From Corynebacterium poyangense (GTDB lineage Bacteria > Actinomycetota > Actinomycetes > Mycobacteriales > Mycobacteriaceae), in NCBI RefSeq assembly GCF_014522205.1, contig NZ_CP046884.1, positions 930,001-994,000 of the forward strand: DNA of 64,000 bases, written 5' to 3'. The position numbers and the translations under genes are program-made. Positions 10,613 through 20,561 of the stretch are shown here, one piece after another. The notes below the pieces were generated by a model that did no database searches, had not been told where the DNA came from, and worked only from the letters and a program-made list of their open reading frames with translations. Numbering within the stretch: the stretch's first letter is position 1; each line of letters begins with the position of its first letter.

Positions 10613-12427
10613 ATGACTGTTATTGCGACCGCCGGACACGTCGATCATGGGAAATCCACTTTAGTTAAAGCCCTTACCGGAATGGAGCCAGATCGTTGGG
10701 GTGAGGAAAAGCAACGCGGTTTGACTATTGACCTTGGGTTTGGGTGGACTCGTCTCCCCTCAGGAAGAGACCTCGCTTTTGTTGATGTTCCTGGTCATGA
10801 ACGTTTTTTGAGCAATATGCTGGCGGGGGTGGGGCCCATCTCCGTGGTGTGCTTAGTCATCGCCGCAGATGAAGGCTGGCAGGAGCAGACCACAGATCAT
10901 TGCGCTGCCTTAGAAGCATTAGGAATTCAACATGGGGTCATCGCCTTGACGCGATGTGATCGGGCCAGTCAGCCTCGCCAGAAAGAGGTGGTTCTTGAGG
11001 TTCGACGCCGGCTAGCGGGAACCTCGCTTGAGCACTTCCCCGTGGTTCCAGTGTCTGCCCAGGCCGGGGAGGGGTTGGATCAACTGCGTAGAGTGTTGGA
11101 TTTAGTGATTGACCAAGCCGAAGAGTTTACGCGAGATCGAAAATCCATTGACCGTGTTCGATTTTGGGTGGATAGGTCCTTTAGCATCACCGGCGCTGGA
11201 ACCGTCGTGACCGGGACGTTAACAGCTGGGAGTTTAAGCCTAGGTCAAGAACTTAGCTGGATAGACAGTGAGGGACGGCAGCAGCAACTCAGTATTCGTG
11301 GTCTGCATTCAGAGAATAAGGCTCAGCAGACCATCGTCCCGGAGACTCGCGCAGCTATTAATCTTCGCGGCGTAACCTCCACAGAAATTCACCGGGGTGA
11401 TGTGCTGTTGAGTCCAGGGCAATGGCATTTAAGCTCTCAGATTGATGTGCGATGGGAACCATGCAAGCTGGCGGTGGGAACAGATTTTGAGGACACCCCG
11501 GGGACAATTATTGCTCATTGTGGAACACGTAGCGTTGAAACCTGGGTGCGGCCTTTGAATAACCACTATGCGCGACTAACTTTCCCCCAGGTGTTTCCCT
11601 GGAGCATAGGAGACCGAATCATCCTGCGGCTACCTGGTAACCATGCGGTCTGGGCTGGGGTGTCGGTCTTAGACATTGCCCCACCGGAGCTGCATCGTCG
11701 CGGAGAAGCTAAAGCCCGTGCTCGGTTCTTAGAAAGCCTGCCGCAGCAACCGCGGATAGAAAACTACCTATCCGTACAGGGAATCATGGCATGTGAAGAC
11801 CTGAAGAAAATGGGTATTCATATTCCAGATCCGTTGCCGAGGGGTGTCGTTTCCTCAGGCGGGTATGTGCTTAGTGAACAAAAGATTGAGGAATGGGCAC
11901 AGACCCTCAAGGAGATGATAAAAACACTTCCTCCTCTTAGTCCGGGAATTACTTTGGCTGCCGCCAGACATGCCTTAAGCGCTCCGGAAGATTCACAGGT
12001 TTTAGTAGCTGCAGCAGCGGCCGGGTTGGAATACCACGACGGTGTGATGAGAGAGCCGGGTCAACAAGTAGATCTAGGAGACGCTGAAGAAAGTATCCTC
12101 ACTTTGGAACAATGGTTAACTCAGGATCCCTTTTTAGCGCCCGATGCCAAGGAACTAGCCGAACTCCGCCTGACTCCGAAGCATCTCGCGGCTGCAGAAA
12201 GAGCAGGAAGGATTATCAGACTCGGTGAGGATAAATCTGTCATCCTTCTGCCTACTGCTCCTGACCTTGCCGTGCGTAAATTGCGAGATTATGGTGAGAA
12301 GTTCACGCTTTCTCAGGCGCGCAGAATTTTGGATACTACCAGGCGGATAGCCGTTCCCCTATTGGAATACCTTGATTCACAAAAGCTCACCAGAAGGATT
12401 GATAATCAGCACCGAATAGTGTATTAG
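10613..12427 (+). CDS. selB: selenocysteine-specific elongation factor
   Basis: SelB carries Sec-tRNA to the ribosome at UGA codons marked by a SECIS. The N-terminal EF-Tu-like GTPase shows G-H-V-D-H-G-K-S-T (G1, residue 8 on), D-V-P-G-H-E (G3) and T-R-C-D at the G4 site, where T/N-K-x-D is usual, so Arg replaces Lys there. The C-terminal part (about 360-604) is the winged-helix region that binds the mRNA hairpin. Length is 604, against 614 in E. coli. Confidence 0.96.
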   Translation: MTVIATAGHVDHGKSTLVKALTGMEPDRWGEEKQRGLTIDLGFGWTRLPSGRDLAFVDVPGHERFLSNMLAGVGPISVVCLVIAADEGWQEQTTDHCAALEALGIQHGVIALTRCDRASQPRQKEVVLEVRRRLAGTSLEHFPVVPVSAQAGEGLDQLRRVLDLVIDQAEEFTRDRKSIDRVRFWVDRSFSITGAGTVVTGTLTAGSLSLGQELSWIDSEGRQQQLSIRGLHSENKAQQTIVPETRAAINLRGVTSTEIHRGDVLLSPGQWHLSSQIDVRWEPCKLAVGTDFEDTPGTIIAHCGTRSVETWVRPLNNHYARLTFPQVFPWSIGDRIILRLPGNHAVWAGVSVLDIAPPELHRRGEAKARARFLESLPQQPRIENYLSVQGIMACEDLKKMGIHIPDPLPRGVVSSGGYVLSEQKIEEWAQTLKEMIKTLPPLSPGITLAAARHALSAPEDSQVLVAAAAAGLEYHDGVMREPGQQVDLGDAEESILTLEQWLTQDPFLAPDAKELAELRLTPKHLAAAERAGRIIRLGEDKSVILLPTAPDLAVRKLRDYGEKFTLSQARRILDTTRRIAVPLLEYLDSQKLTRRIDNQHRIVY

Positions 12428-12464
12428 TGAGCTGGCGGGCGTCGGCCTTTTAGAATATGAAGAT

Positions 12465-12994
12465 ATGAAGGTGGAAGTTCAGCTAGGAGATATCACTTCT
12501 ATTAGCGTTGATGCCATTGTTAATGCAGCTAACCCGGGGTTATTGGGGGGTGGTGGAGTTGATGGGGCTATCCACCGCGCTGGAGGTCCGAAAATCCTGG
12601 AAGAATGTCAGCGTATTCGAGAGCACCGCTATCCGGAGGGGTTGCCTCGCGGCTTGGCAGTAACCACAACTGCGGGTGATCTTCCCGCGACGTGGGTTAT
12701 TCATACCGCCGGACCAATTTTTTCCCGGGGAGAAGATCGAAGCGCGATCCTGGCTAGTTGTTATCGGGAAAGTCTTAAGAAGCCGGTCGAGTTGGGGCGC
12801 GAACTATTGCTTTTCCAGCTATTTCCGCTGGGGTCTATGGCTGGCCTGTAGAAGACGCCACTGACATAGCGGTTCAGGCTGTGCTTCATTCACCGCCAGA
12901 CGTGCAGGAAAAGATCCAAAAGGTTATTCTGGTGGCTTTTTCGCCGGAGGTGGAAAACGCCTGGAAGCAGGCGTTAAAAAATTCCAAGAGTTAG
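12465..12994 (+). pseudogene. macro-domain (ADP-ribose-binding) protein, frameshifted
   Basis: The first frame gives an Appr-1-p-processing macro domain: I-V-N-A-A-N-P at residue 19 and [10 protein letters not shown]. Near 12794-12797 the expected continuation ([13 protein letters not shown]) moves to another frame and reads to a stop at 12992-12994. Adding one G to the GGGG run restores a full protein of about 176 residues. Without it the product stops at 12851 and loses the phosphate-binding loop. Such proteins hydrolyse O-acetyl-ADP-ribose or remove ADP-ribose. The 3' end overlaps the convergent neighbour by four bases. Confidence 0.8.
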
Positions 12995-14113
12995 AAACGA
13001 GAAAGAATAAACAGAGTTGAAGCGAGGAGAATGAGCACCAAAATAGCTAAGAGCCACCACCAGGATCGAGAAGAACCCGAAGCTGATGAATCAGGTTGTG
13101 GCTCGGGATGGTTGTCCCGCTGCTGATAAGAACCGACGCCTACGACAGGCTGTTGCTTGGGCTGTGCCTGAAACATCGTGGTGGCTTCGGATGGGGCGGA
13201 AGACTCTGGAAGGCTAGGGGATTTCACCCTGATTTTTTCTTTATGCTCCCGGATCTGTTCCGGAGTGGGGGCAAAGAATCTGCTTGAGGGTAACCTTAAG
13301 CTCCAATTACCCTCGCTGTCCGGGGAAGACGCACCACCGTGCTCTGCGGCGTTGCTTTCCGTCCCGGTTGCGGAACTTTGAGGATAAGGAAGATCGGTGG
13401 TAGGAATCGGAGATACCGGGGGCTCTAGGACTGCTTCTGATATCTCCTCAGGCGCTAGTAGTTCCGCTGTTGCTGCGGTTCCATCCTCAGAAACATAGCA
13501 GCGGATCACACTTACTAACCCTAGAGTTTCATAATGAGTAACCAGTTCATGTAGTTCCGGGGCAAGTCCCTCAATTTTGCCTAGATACTCGCCCTCACAC
13601 CACAAGGATAATGAGTGTGGATCGTCTCCACTGTGGGCTGGGCACAATATTTGGCGATCTGAATACGGGGCCAGTACGTCGGGGTTGGAAATGGATGGGA
13701 TAGGGGTGTGCCGAACCTTCTGTGACTAATGTCCATGGTTGATCTGGAGGGTTATTGGCCGGAATAAGGAGGGAATTGTCCGCAACAAAAACATAGGCTC
13801 GAACTTTCCCCTCATGAAATTCCAATTTAGCCTGAGTTTGAGGGTTTTTCCCGGAAGCTAAAATAGCGTCAATAGAGGGGAACTGGTGGCGAAATTCCGC
13901 CGAAAGTGAACCGATAATGCCGTAATCCCACTTCACCTTTAATCCGCCGGTCCGAAAATCAGCCAATAACACTACCGGCACCATGAGGCCACCGGCCGGA
14001 ACAATAGTGCGGTGAAGATGAGCAAATAAAACCGCCTGATGGGTATTGCTCAATTCCTCACTCATGGAGCGTTGACGAGCTTTAGCTGGGATGGGATAAG
14101 GGCTGATAGGCAT
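12991..14113 (-). pseudogene. unrecognised membrane-anchored protein, frameshifted
   Basis: Two overlapping frames form one gene. The first (14113 down to about 13700) encodes about 135 residues of soluble domain. The second continues with a Cys-containing region (D-R-Q-I-L-C-P-A-H-S-G-D), a Pro/Ser-rich linker and a C-terminal membrane helix rich in Trp, Leu and Ile before 12991, giving a tail-anchored layout. Removing one base from a G run on the plus strand (13703-13706 or 13681-13684) joins them into about 373 residues. I do not recognise the family. Confidence 0.55.
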
Positions 14114-14145
14114 GGTGACCTCAAGTAGTATTCAGGAGGGAAAGT

Positions 14146-15233
14146 TTAAGGTAAACGGTGAGTCCATTCTTCAGTCCCAAATTTAGTATCCACTAAATGC
14201 TGGGCTTCTTGAAGGTCGGATTCGGACAGCTCAACACTGCGAGCACTGTATCTTTCTTTGAAGGTATCAATCAACGTTGAAATAATGTCGGATCTTGTTG
14301 CCCCGGTTTGGCTACGCAGCGGATCCACGCGCTTTGAGGCGCTACGGATCCCTTTATCAGCAATCTTCACCTTGGCAATTCGCAGCACTTTCGTCATCAT
14401 CTCCGCATCAATGTCATAAGACATCGTGACATGGTGCAACACCGCCTTCCCCGCCTCTTCTGGGCAGCACCTCCAATCTTCCCAGCCGAGGAAGTGATGT
14501 CATTAATCGGCATATACCAAGCATGCACACCATGTTTAGCTAAAGCTGCTAAGACCCATCGATCCAAATACTCATAGGAGTCTTCATAACTTAATCCAGC
14601 GACCAAGCTATCCGGCGCATAGAGGGAGTAGGTAATGCAATTTCCTCCCTCCATAAACATTGCTCCGCCGCCAGAGATGCGACGCACCACAGTGACATTG
14701 TTTTCGCGTACACCATCAGGATCTAGTTCATTGACATAGGACTGATAAGAGCCAATAACAGCGGCACGATCATTCCATTCCCACAATCTAAGCGTAGGGC
14801 CGCGTTGCCCAGCTGCTACTTGATTGAGGATAAGTTCATCAAGGGCGACGTTCATCGGGGTAGGGAGCACAGGAGAATGGATAATCTCCCAGGAGTGATC
14901 ACTAAAATCCGTGGCATTATTAAGAGCTCGACGTACCACCTGGGCGATATCTCGGGTACTAAGTCCATGAAGTTCAACGTTGACTTTCGTTTCCGCGCTG
15001 ACGGTGGACAAGGCGGCGTCGAGCCTTTTGATGAGGGAAGTTGTATCCTCCTGAACAGAGGCTGCTTCTAAGGCAGGTCCTAGGGCTTCGAATGCTTCCT
15101 CAGGTTCGAGAAAGAAATCCCCAGAGATTTGCACTGACTGCAGGTGAGAGGAAGTGGCGGTCACATCGGCGACCACTAATTTGCCACCGGGAACCTTGAG
15201 CGCAGAATGATAATGAGAAATCTCTTCAGTCAT
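14146..15233 (-). pseudogene. lplA: lipoate-protein ligase family protein, frameshifted, domain order reversed
   Basis: The N-terminal 105 residues look like the small accessory domain usually found at the C-terminus of LplA (K-V-P-G-G-K-L, then I-S-G-D-F-F-L-E-P-E-E-A). The catalytic domain follows, with R-R-I-S-G-G-G-A-M-F near residue 190 and S-S-A-G-K-I-G-G-A-A-Q near 260. At plus-strand CCCC 14449-14452 the frame breaks; one extra C joins it to the next frame, which reads on to 14146 (about 362 residues in all). Such enzymes attach lipoate to E2 proteins; here the substrate would be the pyruvate/2-oxoglutarate dehydrogenase complex, whose odhA is also in this window. As written the last 90 or so residues are lost. 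Confidence 0.8.
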
Positions 15234-15242
15234 ATTTTGAGC

Positions 15243-16176
15243 TTAATCGTTGGTGGTGGTGGCCTTTGCGGGGCGCATCTTCTTGACAAGTGATACGGCT
15301 GCGGTAATGATAGCTCCCCACAGGGCGCCGACAATAAGACTAATAGCAGTTTCTCCGCACCATCCGAAAAACCCGCCACCGGCACCATGATGGGCCTGGA
15401 GAGCAAGGTTATGAGGAAAATGCCAACCAAATTCAGCTAATCCGTAATCATAATATGGCCGCCCACCCACAACATCGCTAGCGTGCCAATGATATTCAAC
15501 ACTTTTAATACCGAAGGCATGGCTTGCACTAGAGCGCGGCCAACTTTTTGGAGACCACCTTTATAGGTCCGAATGAGCCGGAGTCCATAGTCATCCATTT
15601 TCACTAAAATGCTGACTACGCCATACACGAGGGCAGTCATAATGATGGCAATAACAACCAAAATAAGGGCCCGGTAGAGCAGAGGTTGGTCCGTGATGTC
15701 ATTCAGCGAAATCACCATGATTTCAGCGGAGAGAATTAATCTGTCCGGATAGCCGAAGCTACTAATTGATCTTCAGATTCGACACCTTGGGAACTGGCCG
15801 GAATATGTTCTTCTCCACGGTGCTGAACCCAGTGAATAATTTTTTCAGCACCTTCAAAGCACAGATAACTCCCGCCCAGCATCAAAATGGGGGTCAGCGC
15901 CCAGGGTGCAATCCAGCTGAGAATCAACGCTACAGGAAGGATAATGAGCAATTTATTACGCAATGATCCTTTGGTAATCCGCCAAATCATCGGCAGCTCA
16001 CGTGCTGGTGAAATGCCGGAAACATATTGTGGAGTCACCGCAGTGTCATCAACAACTACCCCAACAGCCTTTAAACTGGTTTTCCCCGCTGCAGCGGAAA
16101 TATCGTCCACGCTGGACGCCGCAGTCCGGGCCAGGGCAGCCACGTCATCTAATAGCGCTGCAATTCCTCCGGGCAT
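15243..16176 (-). pseudogene. DUF808 (YedI-like) inner-membrane protein, two frameshifts
   Basis: Three consecutive frames together match the YedI/DUF808 layout: L-L-D-D-V-A-A-L-A near the start, V-S-G-I-S-P-A-R-E-L-P around residue 50, S-A-I-R-T-D, then V-K-M-D-D-Y-G-L and a last membrane helix with K-K-M-R-P. The first break is at 15736-15741, where one missing T in GATTAATTC makes a stop right after R-T-D. The second is at about 15441-15447, where again one missing T ends the frame at I-T-D. Restored length is about 311 residues, near that of E. coli YedI. Function of the family is not established. Confidence 0.78.
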
Positions 16177-16420
16177 AGCTGGGATCCTTTCCTGCTGCTG
16201 TGGTTAACTACATAGGGCCGGTATATTCACAGAAAATATCTAACAACCTTGTAATACTTTACCCAGCAATGTACGCCAAGGGAATTCTTCCGGTCATCTA
16301 GCTGCAAGGTATTAGGGCATCACTTTTTCCTGAACACCTATGTGTTCTGTGGCAGTGGAGATCGTTTTGAGGATAGGGGAGGCAACTGCGTGGGGATAGA
16401 ACTGTGGCACCATAGTCGCC

Positions 16421-17217
16421 ATGACTATTATTGCGGCGGCAGATGGCTCAGCACTTGGTAATCCGGGGCCAGCCGGTTGGGCGTGGTATATCGACGCTGA
16501 TACCTGGGCGGCAGGAGGCTGGCCCCAGGGAACTAATAATCAGGGAGAATTACAATCAGTGGCACATTTGCTGGAGTCCACTGCTGATGTTGAAGAAGAT
16601 CTTCTGATTTATTGCGATAGCCAATATGTGATTAATTCGGTGACGAAGTGGATGCCGGGGTGGAAGCGTAAAGGTTGGCGAAAAAAAGACGGAAAACCGG
16701 TTTTGAATGTGGAATTACTTCAAGCCATTGACTCAGCCTTACATAATCGTTCCGGAAAAGTGGAATTCCGTTGGGTCAAAGGCCATGCGGGTCATGAGCT
16801 CAATGAGATCGTTGACCAAAAGGCTCGTGCTGCGGCTACCGCGTATTCTCGGAATCAGGAACCAGATCGCGGACCTGGTTTCGGGCCCAATACTCATCGT
16901 CCCAACACCGTATCCAACGTTTCAGCGACCGCCACGGAACCTACGCTCTTTGATCTTCCGGAACAATCCCCTGAAGAGAAAGCCGAACGCCGGGAACGGG
17001 ACTTTCTTCAGGGGCAACCGCCATTACTCACCCGGATTACCAACTTATTGGACCTGCGCCGGACAATCCTCAGGTGATCGGAATAGAGGTCGTCTCCCCA
17101 GGGCCACGGACGCAACTTATTCGTACCCAGACAGATCGAGAGATCCGCACCTCGGTGTGGATTCTTCAGGGAAATAGATGGCTATTATGCCAGCACCAAG
17201 TTACGGGGCGGGAGTAA
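16421..17217 (+). pseudogene. rnhA: ribonuclease HI with C-terminal extension, frameshifted near the end
   Basis: The N-terminal 140 residues are an intact RNase HI domain: catalytic residues Asp8 (A-D-G-S), Glu43 (Q-G-E-L), Asp66 (Y-C-D-S) and Asp132, and G-H-A-G-H at 121. It cuts RNA in RNA-DNA hybrids. A low-complexity linker follows, then the frame ends early at 17077. One more C in CCC 17031-17033 keeps it open through a coding-like stretch (P-D-Y-Q-L-I-G-P-A-P-D-N-P-Q ... W-I-L-Q-G-N-R-W-L-L) to a TAA at 17215. That restored tail of about 60 residues is an unknown domain. The catalytic domain would work even if the shift is real. The restored end overlaps the convergent DUF402 gene. Confidence 0.75.
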
Positions 17218-17740
17218 GTTCGACGTCCTGAGCCCACTGCAAGGGCATCCCAAGACTAGCTAACCAACGCATGGGGTCATCGCCGGCGCGGCATATCCCT
17301 TCCACTGCGGTGAGCGTGGCTTCGGTCGCTAATTCGCTGTCTTCTGGACTGATTAACCCTGCGGCTGTCGCCGCAGCTAATTCATCAATGTCAAGAACAT
17401 CCAGTGGCTTATTACGATAGGTGACGATATCGACATAGAGATCTTTAGTTCTCCAGGTACTTTCGTCGAATTCTATTTTGGCTATATCAAAATAAAATAC
17501 TTGTTCCTCGGTGCCTTTTGTTTCTGGTCGGAAATGGAAAATATTAGCCCTTAGAGAAATTTTCGGTAACAGCCAGCTTTCTAAGTATCCAAATTGGGGA
17601 TGGTCAGCACCGCGGGCCATATAGAGCCCAAAATCCGTCCGTTGGTAAATATCAACCTGACGCTGAAAGCCTTTAGGGTCGATATTGATTTTGTCCTCAA
17701 TCCGGAATTTTTCTTTTTTAATGGGATGTACGTCAACCAT
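17201..17740 (-). CDS. DUF402 domain protein
   Basis: The 179-residue protein has the DUF402 region in the middle, with acidic and aromatic residues in F-Y-F-D-I-A-K-I-E and L-Y-V-D-I-V-T-Y (about 100-130). DUF402 members such as FomD and the nucleoside-phosphatase Ntdp are metal-dependent phosphohydrolases, so a nucleotide or phosphoester hydrolase role is possible but unproven. It lies 3 bases after the secreted-protein gene upstream of it, and the same pair is found near typA in mycobacteria as I recall. Confidence 0.8.
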   Translation of the reverse strand: MVDVHPIKKEKFRIEDKINIDPKGFQRQVDIYQRTDFGLYMARGADHPQFGYLESWLLPKISLRANIFHFRPETKGTEEQVFYFDIAKIEFDESTWRTKDLYVDIVTYRNKPLDVLDIDELAAATAAGLISPEDSELATEATLTAVEGICRAGDDPMRWLASLGMPLQWAQDVELTPAP

Positions 17741-17742
17741 TA

Positions 17743-18459
17743 TCAGCGACCATCAATAATTGCGGCAGTGGGTGAATAGTGACACTCGGCATCCTGAGTG
17801 AGAACCGAGCCGTCGAGGACTGCCAGGAGATAGCCGCGGCCAGTAGGTGCTACCCCCGAAACAGTTGCTGGTCCATTCGGGTTAATTCCGTGATTTGCCA
17901 GGGGAGTAGTGCCATAGTGCAAGGTATTGAGATTAATCCAATGAACCTTCATCGAATCCGCCTGGTTTGCCAAAGCAGCAGAAGTGCCTAAGGCAGTAAA
18001 GAGAAAGGCGGTGTCATGAGGCCCTGCTCCAGGGGCAGGAATATCGCTAGGTCCAACCACTGCCAACGCTGTTCCTAGGGAATCGGCCTGGCCGTTAATG
18101 CAATGCCCAGCTACCGACGGCCAACCAAATTGATGGATTACCGGACCTCCCGCCGGAATTTCTGGACCCCCACCCATGTTGCCAGAATAAAACGCCACTG
18201 CTGCGAGCATGGCGCTACGAAGCTGATCCGGAAGACCGGGAGTATTCGCCGCCTGAGAAATATGATTCAAGACATCAGGGGTGGGGCGTCCGAGGTGATC
18301 TACTGGAAGAACCACCTGTTGACTGTCGGACATGGTGATATGCTCAGGGGAGGTGAGGGAATTTTCCTCAGCTTGAGCAGAGCCAGTTCCACAGACAGCC
18401 CCGAAACACACCATGCCTATTCCTAGGGCGGTGGCGAGACGGCGAGCGGATCCAGGCAC
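17743..18459 (-). CDS. conserved secreted protein of unknown function
   Basis: A 238-residue protein with a Sec signal: positively charged start, hydrophobic core (L-G-I-G-M-V-C-F-G-A-V-C) and likely cleavage after A-Q-A about residue 30. The mature part is Gly/Pro/Ala-rich with two Cys (in A-G-H-C-I-N and D-A-E-C-H-Y) that may form a disulfide. It resembles the actinobacterial secreted proteins coded next to DUF402 and typA. No enzymatic motif is seen. It is cotranscribed with the DUF402 gene and divergent from typA. Confidence 0.72.
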   Translation of the reverse strand: MPGSARRLATALGIGMVCFGAVCGTGSAQAEENSLTSPEHITMSDSQQVVLPVDHLGRPTPDVLNHISQAANTPGLPDQLRSAMLAAVAFYSGNMGGGPEIPAGGPVIHQFGWPSVAGHCINGQADSLGTALAVVGPSDIPAPGAGPHDTAFLFTALGTSAALANQADSMKVHWINLNTLHYGTTPLANHGINPNGPATVSGVAPTGRGYLLAVLDGSVLTQDAECHYSPTAAIIDGR

Positions 18460-18625
18460 AGGGGACTCCTTTATCGGGATGTGGTTCAGGGTATAGGAGG
18501 ATATATGAGGATTAGTGTACCTGGCTTGAGTGCATCACGATACCTGGGATCAAGGTGCATAAAGTGGGTGCTGGGGAGTACTCTAGTAACGCTATATCGC
18601 TAAACAATCGAGGAGTTTCCATCTC

Positions 18626-20539
18626 GTGAGTACTCACCCCGAGTTTCGTAATGTTGCCATTGTTGCCCATGTGGACCATGGCAAAACCACACTTGTAAAT
18701 GCCATGCTGGAGCAATCTGGTGTGTTTAGCGAACATGAAGAAGTCGCTGATCGGATCATGGATTCCGGAGACTTGGAGAAAGAAAAAGGCATTACCATCT
18801 TGGCGAAGAACACCGCTATTCGGCGGCGTGGTGCCGGAAAAGATGGCAATGACTTGGTGATTAACGTTATTGATACCCCTGGTCACGCGGATTTTGGTGG
18901 CGAGGTGGAACGAGCTTTGTCCATGGTCGATGGGGTTGTGTTGCTGGTGGATGCCTCGGAAGGCCCACTACCTCAGACGCGTTTCGTGCTGGGGAAAGCC
19001 CTCGAAGCAAAAATGCCGGTCATTATCTGCGTGAATAAAACAGACCGTCCTGATGCGCGGATTGATGAGGTGGTGGAAGAATCCCAAGATTTACTTCTGG
19101 AATTAGCTTCGGCCCTTGATGATGCAGACGCAGCCGCTGCTGCGGAGCAACTATTGGATCTGCCAGTGCTTTATGCTTCCGGTCGTGAAGGGCGAGCAAG
19201 TACCACGAACCCGGGCAACGGCAGTGCTCCAGAAGCCGCTGATCTTCAGGAACTCTTTGACGTCTTATATGAAACGCTGCCAGAACCAACTGCCACCATT
19301 GACGCTCCACTCCAAGCTCATGTTACTAACTTGGACTCTTCGTCTTTCCTAGGCCGGATTGGTTTGGTGCGGGTACACTCCGGAGTGTTGCGCAAAGGCC
19401 AGCAAGTGGCTTGGATTCATTATGATGACGAAGGTAAAGAGCACGTCAAGATAGCAAAAATTGCAGAGTTGCTCTCGACCGTCGGGGTTACTCGGGTGCC
19501 GGCTCAGGAAATCATAGCCGGAGATATCGCAGCGGTGTCTGGAATTGACGACATTATGATCGGCGATACTTTAGCGGATCCAGAAAACCCGGTGGCTTTG
19601 CCTCGGATCACAGTTGATGAGCCGGCCATTTCTATGACCATTGGAGTTAATACCTCACCTCTGGCCGGTCGAGGAGGTGGAGACAAACTCACCGCTCGGA
19701 TGGTGAAGGCACGGCTAGATCAAGAACTCATTGGTAACGTCTCTTTGCGAGTACTTCCTACTGAGCGGCCAGATGCTTGGGAAGTTCAAGGCCGTGGTGA
19801 AATGGCGCTATCGGTGTTGGTGGAAACGATGCGACGTGAAGGTTTTGAACTGACCGTTGGAAAGCCGCAGGTAGTTACCCATGAGATCGACGGAAAAGTC
19901 CACGAGCCTTTTGAACATCTCGTCATTGATATTCCCGCCGAGTATCAAGGCGCAGTTACTCAGTTGATGGCTTCTCGGAAAGGTCAAATGCTGAGCATGG
20001 ATAATACCGGAGATAACTGGGTGCGGATGGAATATTCTGTTCCTGCACGTGGGTTGATCGGTTTCCGCACCACCTTCATGACTGAGACGCGCGGTACGGG
20101 TATAGCGAACCATTATTCCGAAGGTTTACAACCCTGGGCTGGAGAGATAAAGGATCGGGCTACCGGTTCGCTCGTCGCTGACCGGCCCGGTCAGATTACT
20201 GCCTATGCTTTGCAACAACTGGCTGACCGGGGGTCGTTCTTCGTGGAACCCGGTACAGAAGCCTATGAAGGCATGGTTGTGGGTGCAAATAACCGTGATG
20301 AAGATATTGATATCAATATCACCAGGGAAAAGAAGCTCACCAATATGCGCTCAGCAACGTCGGAAGCTACGGTCACGCTTGCTAAAGCTCGCACGCTTTC
20401 CCTTGATGAAGCGATGGAGTTTTGCGGCCAAGATGAGTGCGTAGAGGTCACGCCAGATATTCTGCGAGTAAGGAAAGTGATTCTATCTTCCACCGAGCGT
20501 GGTCGGGCTCGTGCCCGTGCCAAAGCGCGAAATAAATAA
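18626..20539 (+). CDS. typA: ribosome-associated GTPase TypA/BipA
   Basis: A 637-residue translational GTPase. G-box motifs are A-H-V-D-H-G-K-T-T (residue 14 on), D-T-P-G-H-A-D-F and N-K-T-D. EF-G-like domains 2, 3 and 5 follow, and the C-terminus is basic (R-A-R-A-R-A-K-A-R). TypA/BipA binds the 30S-50S interface and is needed for ribosome assembly and growth under stress. The GTG start has GAGGAG well placed upstream. Confidence 0.95.
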   Translation: MSTHPEFRNVAIVAHVDHGKTTLVNAMLEQSGVFSEHEEVADRIMDSGDLEKEKGITILAKNTAIRRRGAGKDGNDLVINVIDTPGHADFGGEVERALSMVDGVVLLVDASEGPLPQTRFVLGKALEAKMPVIICVNKTDRPDARIDEVVEESQDLLLELASALDDADAAAAAEQLLDLPVLYASGREGRASTTNPGNGSAPEAADLQELFDVLYETLPEPTATIDAPLQAHVTNLDSSSFLGRIGLVRVHSGVLRKGQQVAWIHYDDEGKEHVKIAKIAELLSTVGVTRVPAQEIIAGDIAAVSGIDDIMIGDTLADPENPVALPRITVDEPAISMTIGVNTSPLAGRGGGDKLTARMVKARLDQELIGNVSLRVLPTERPDAWEVQGRGEMALSVLVETMRREGFELTVGKPQVVTHEIDGKVHEPFEHLVIDIPAEYQGAVTQLMASRKGQMLSMDNTGDNWVRMEYSVPARGLIGFRTTFMTETRGTGIANHYSEGLQPWAGEIKDRATGSLVADRPGQITAYALQQLADRGSFFVEPGTEAYEGMVVGANNRDEDIDINITREKKLTNMRSATSEATVTLAKARTLSLDEAMEFCGQDECVEVTPDILRVRKVILSSTERGRARARAKARNK

Positions 20540-20561
20540 TCTCCACTAGGGGAGCAGTTCG

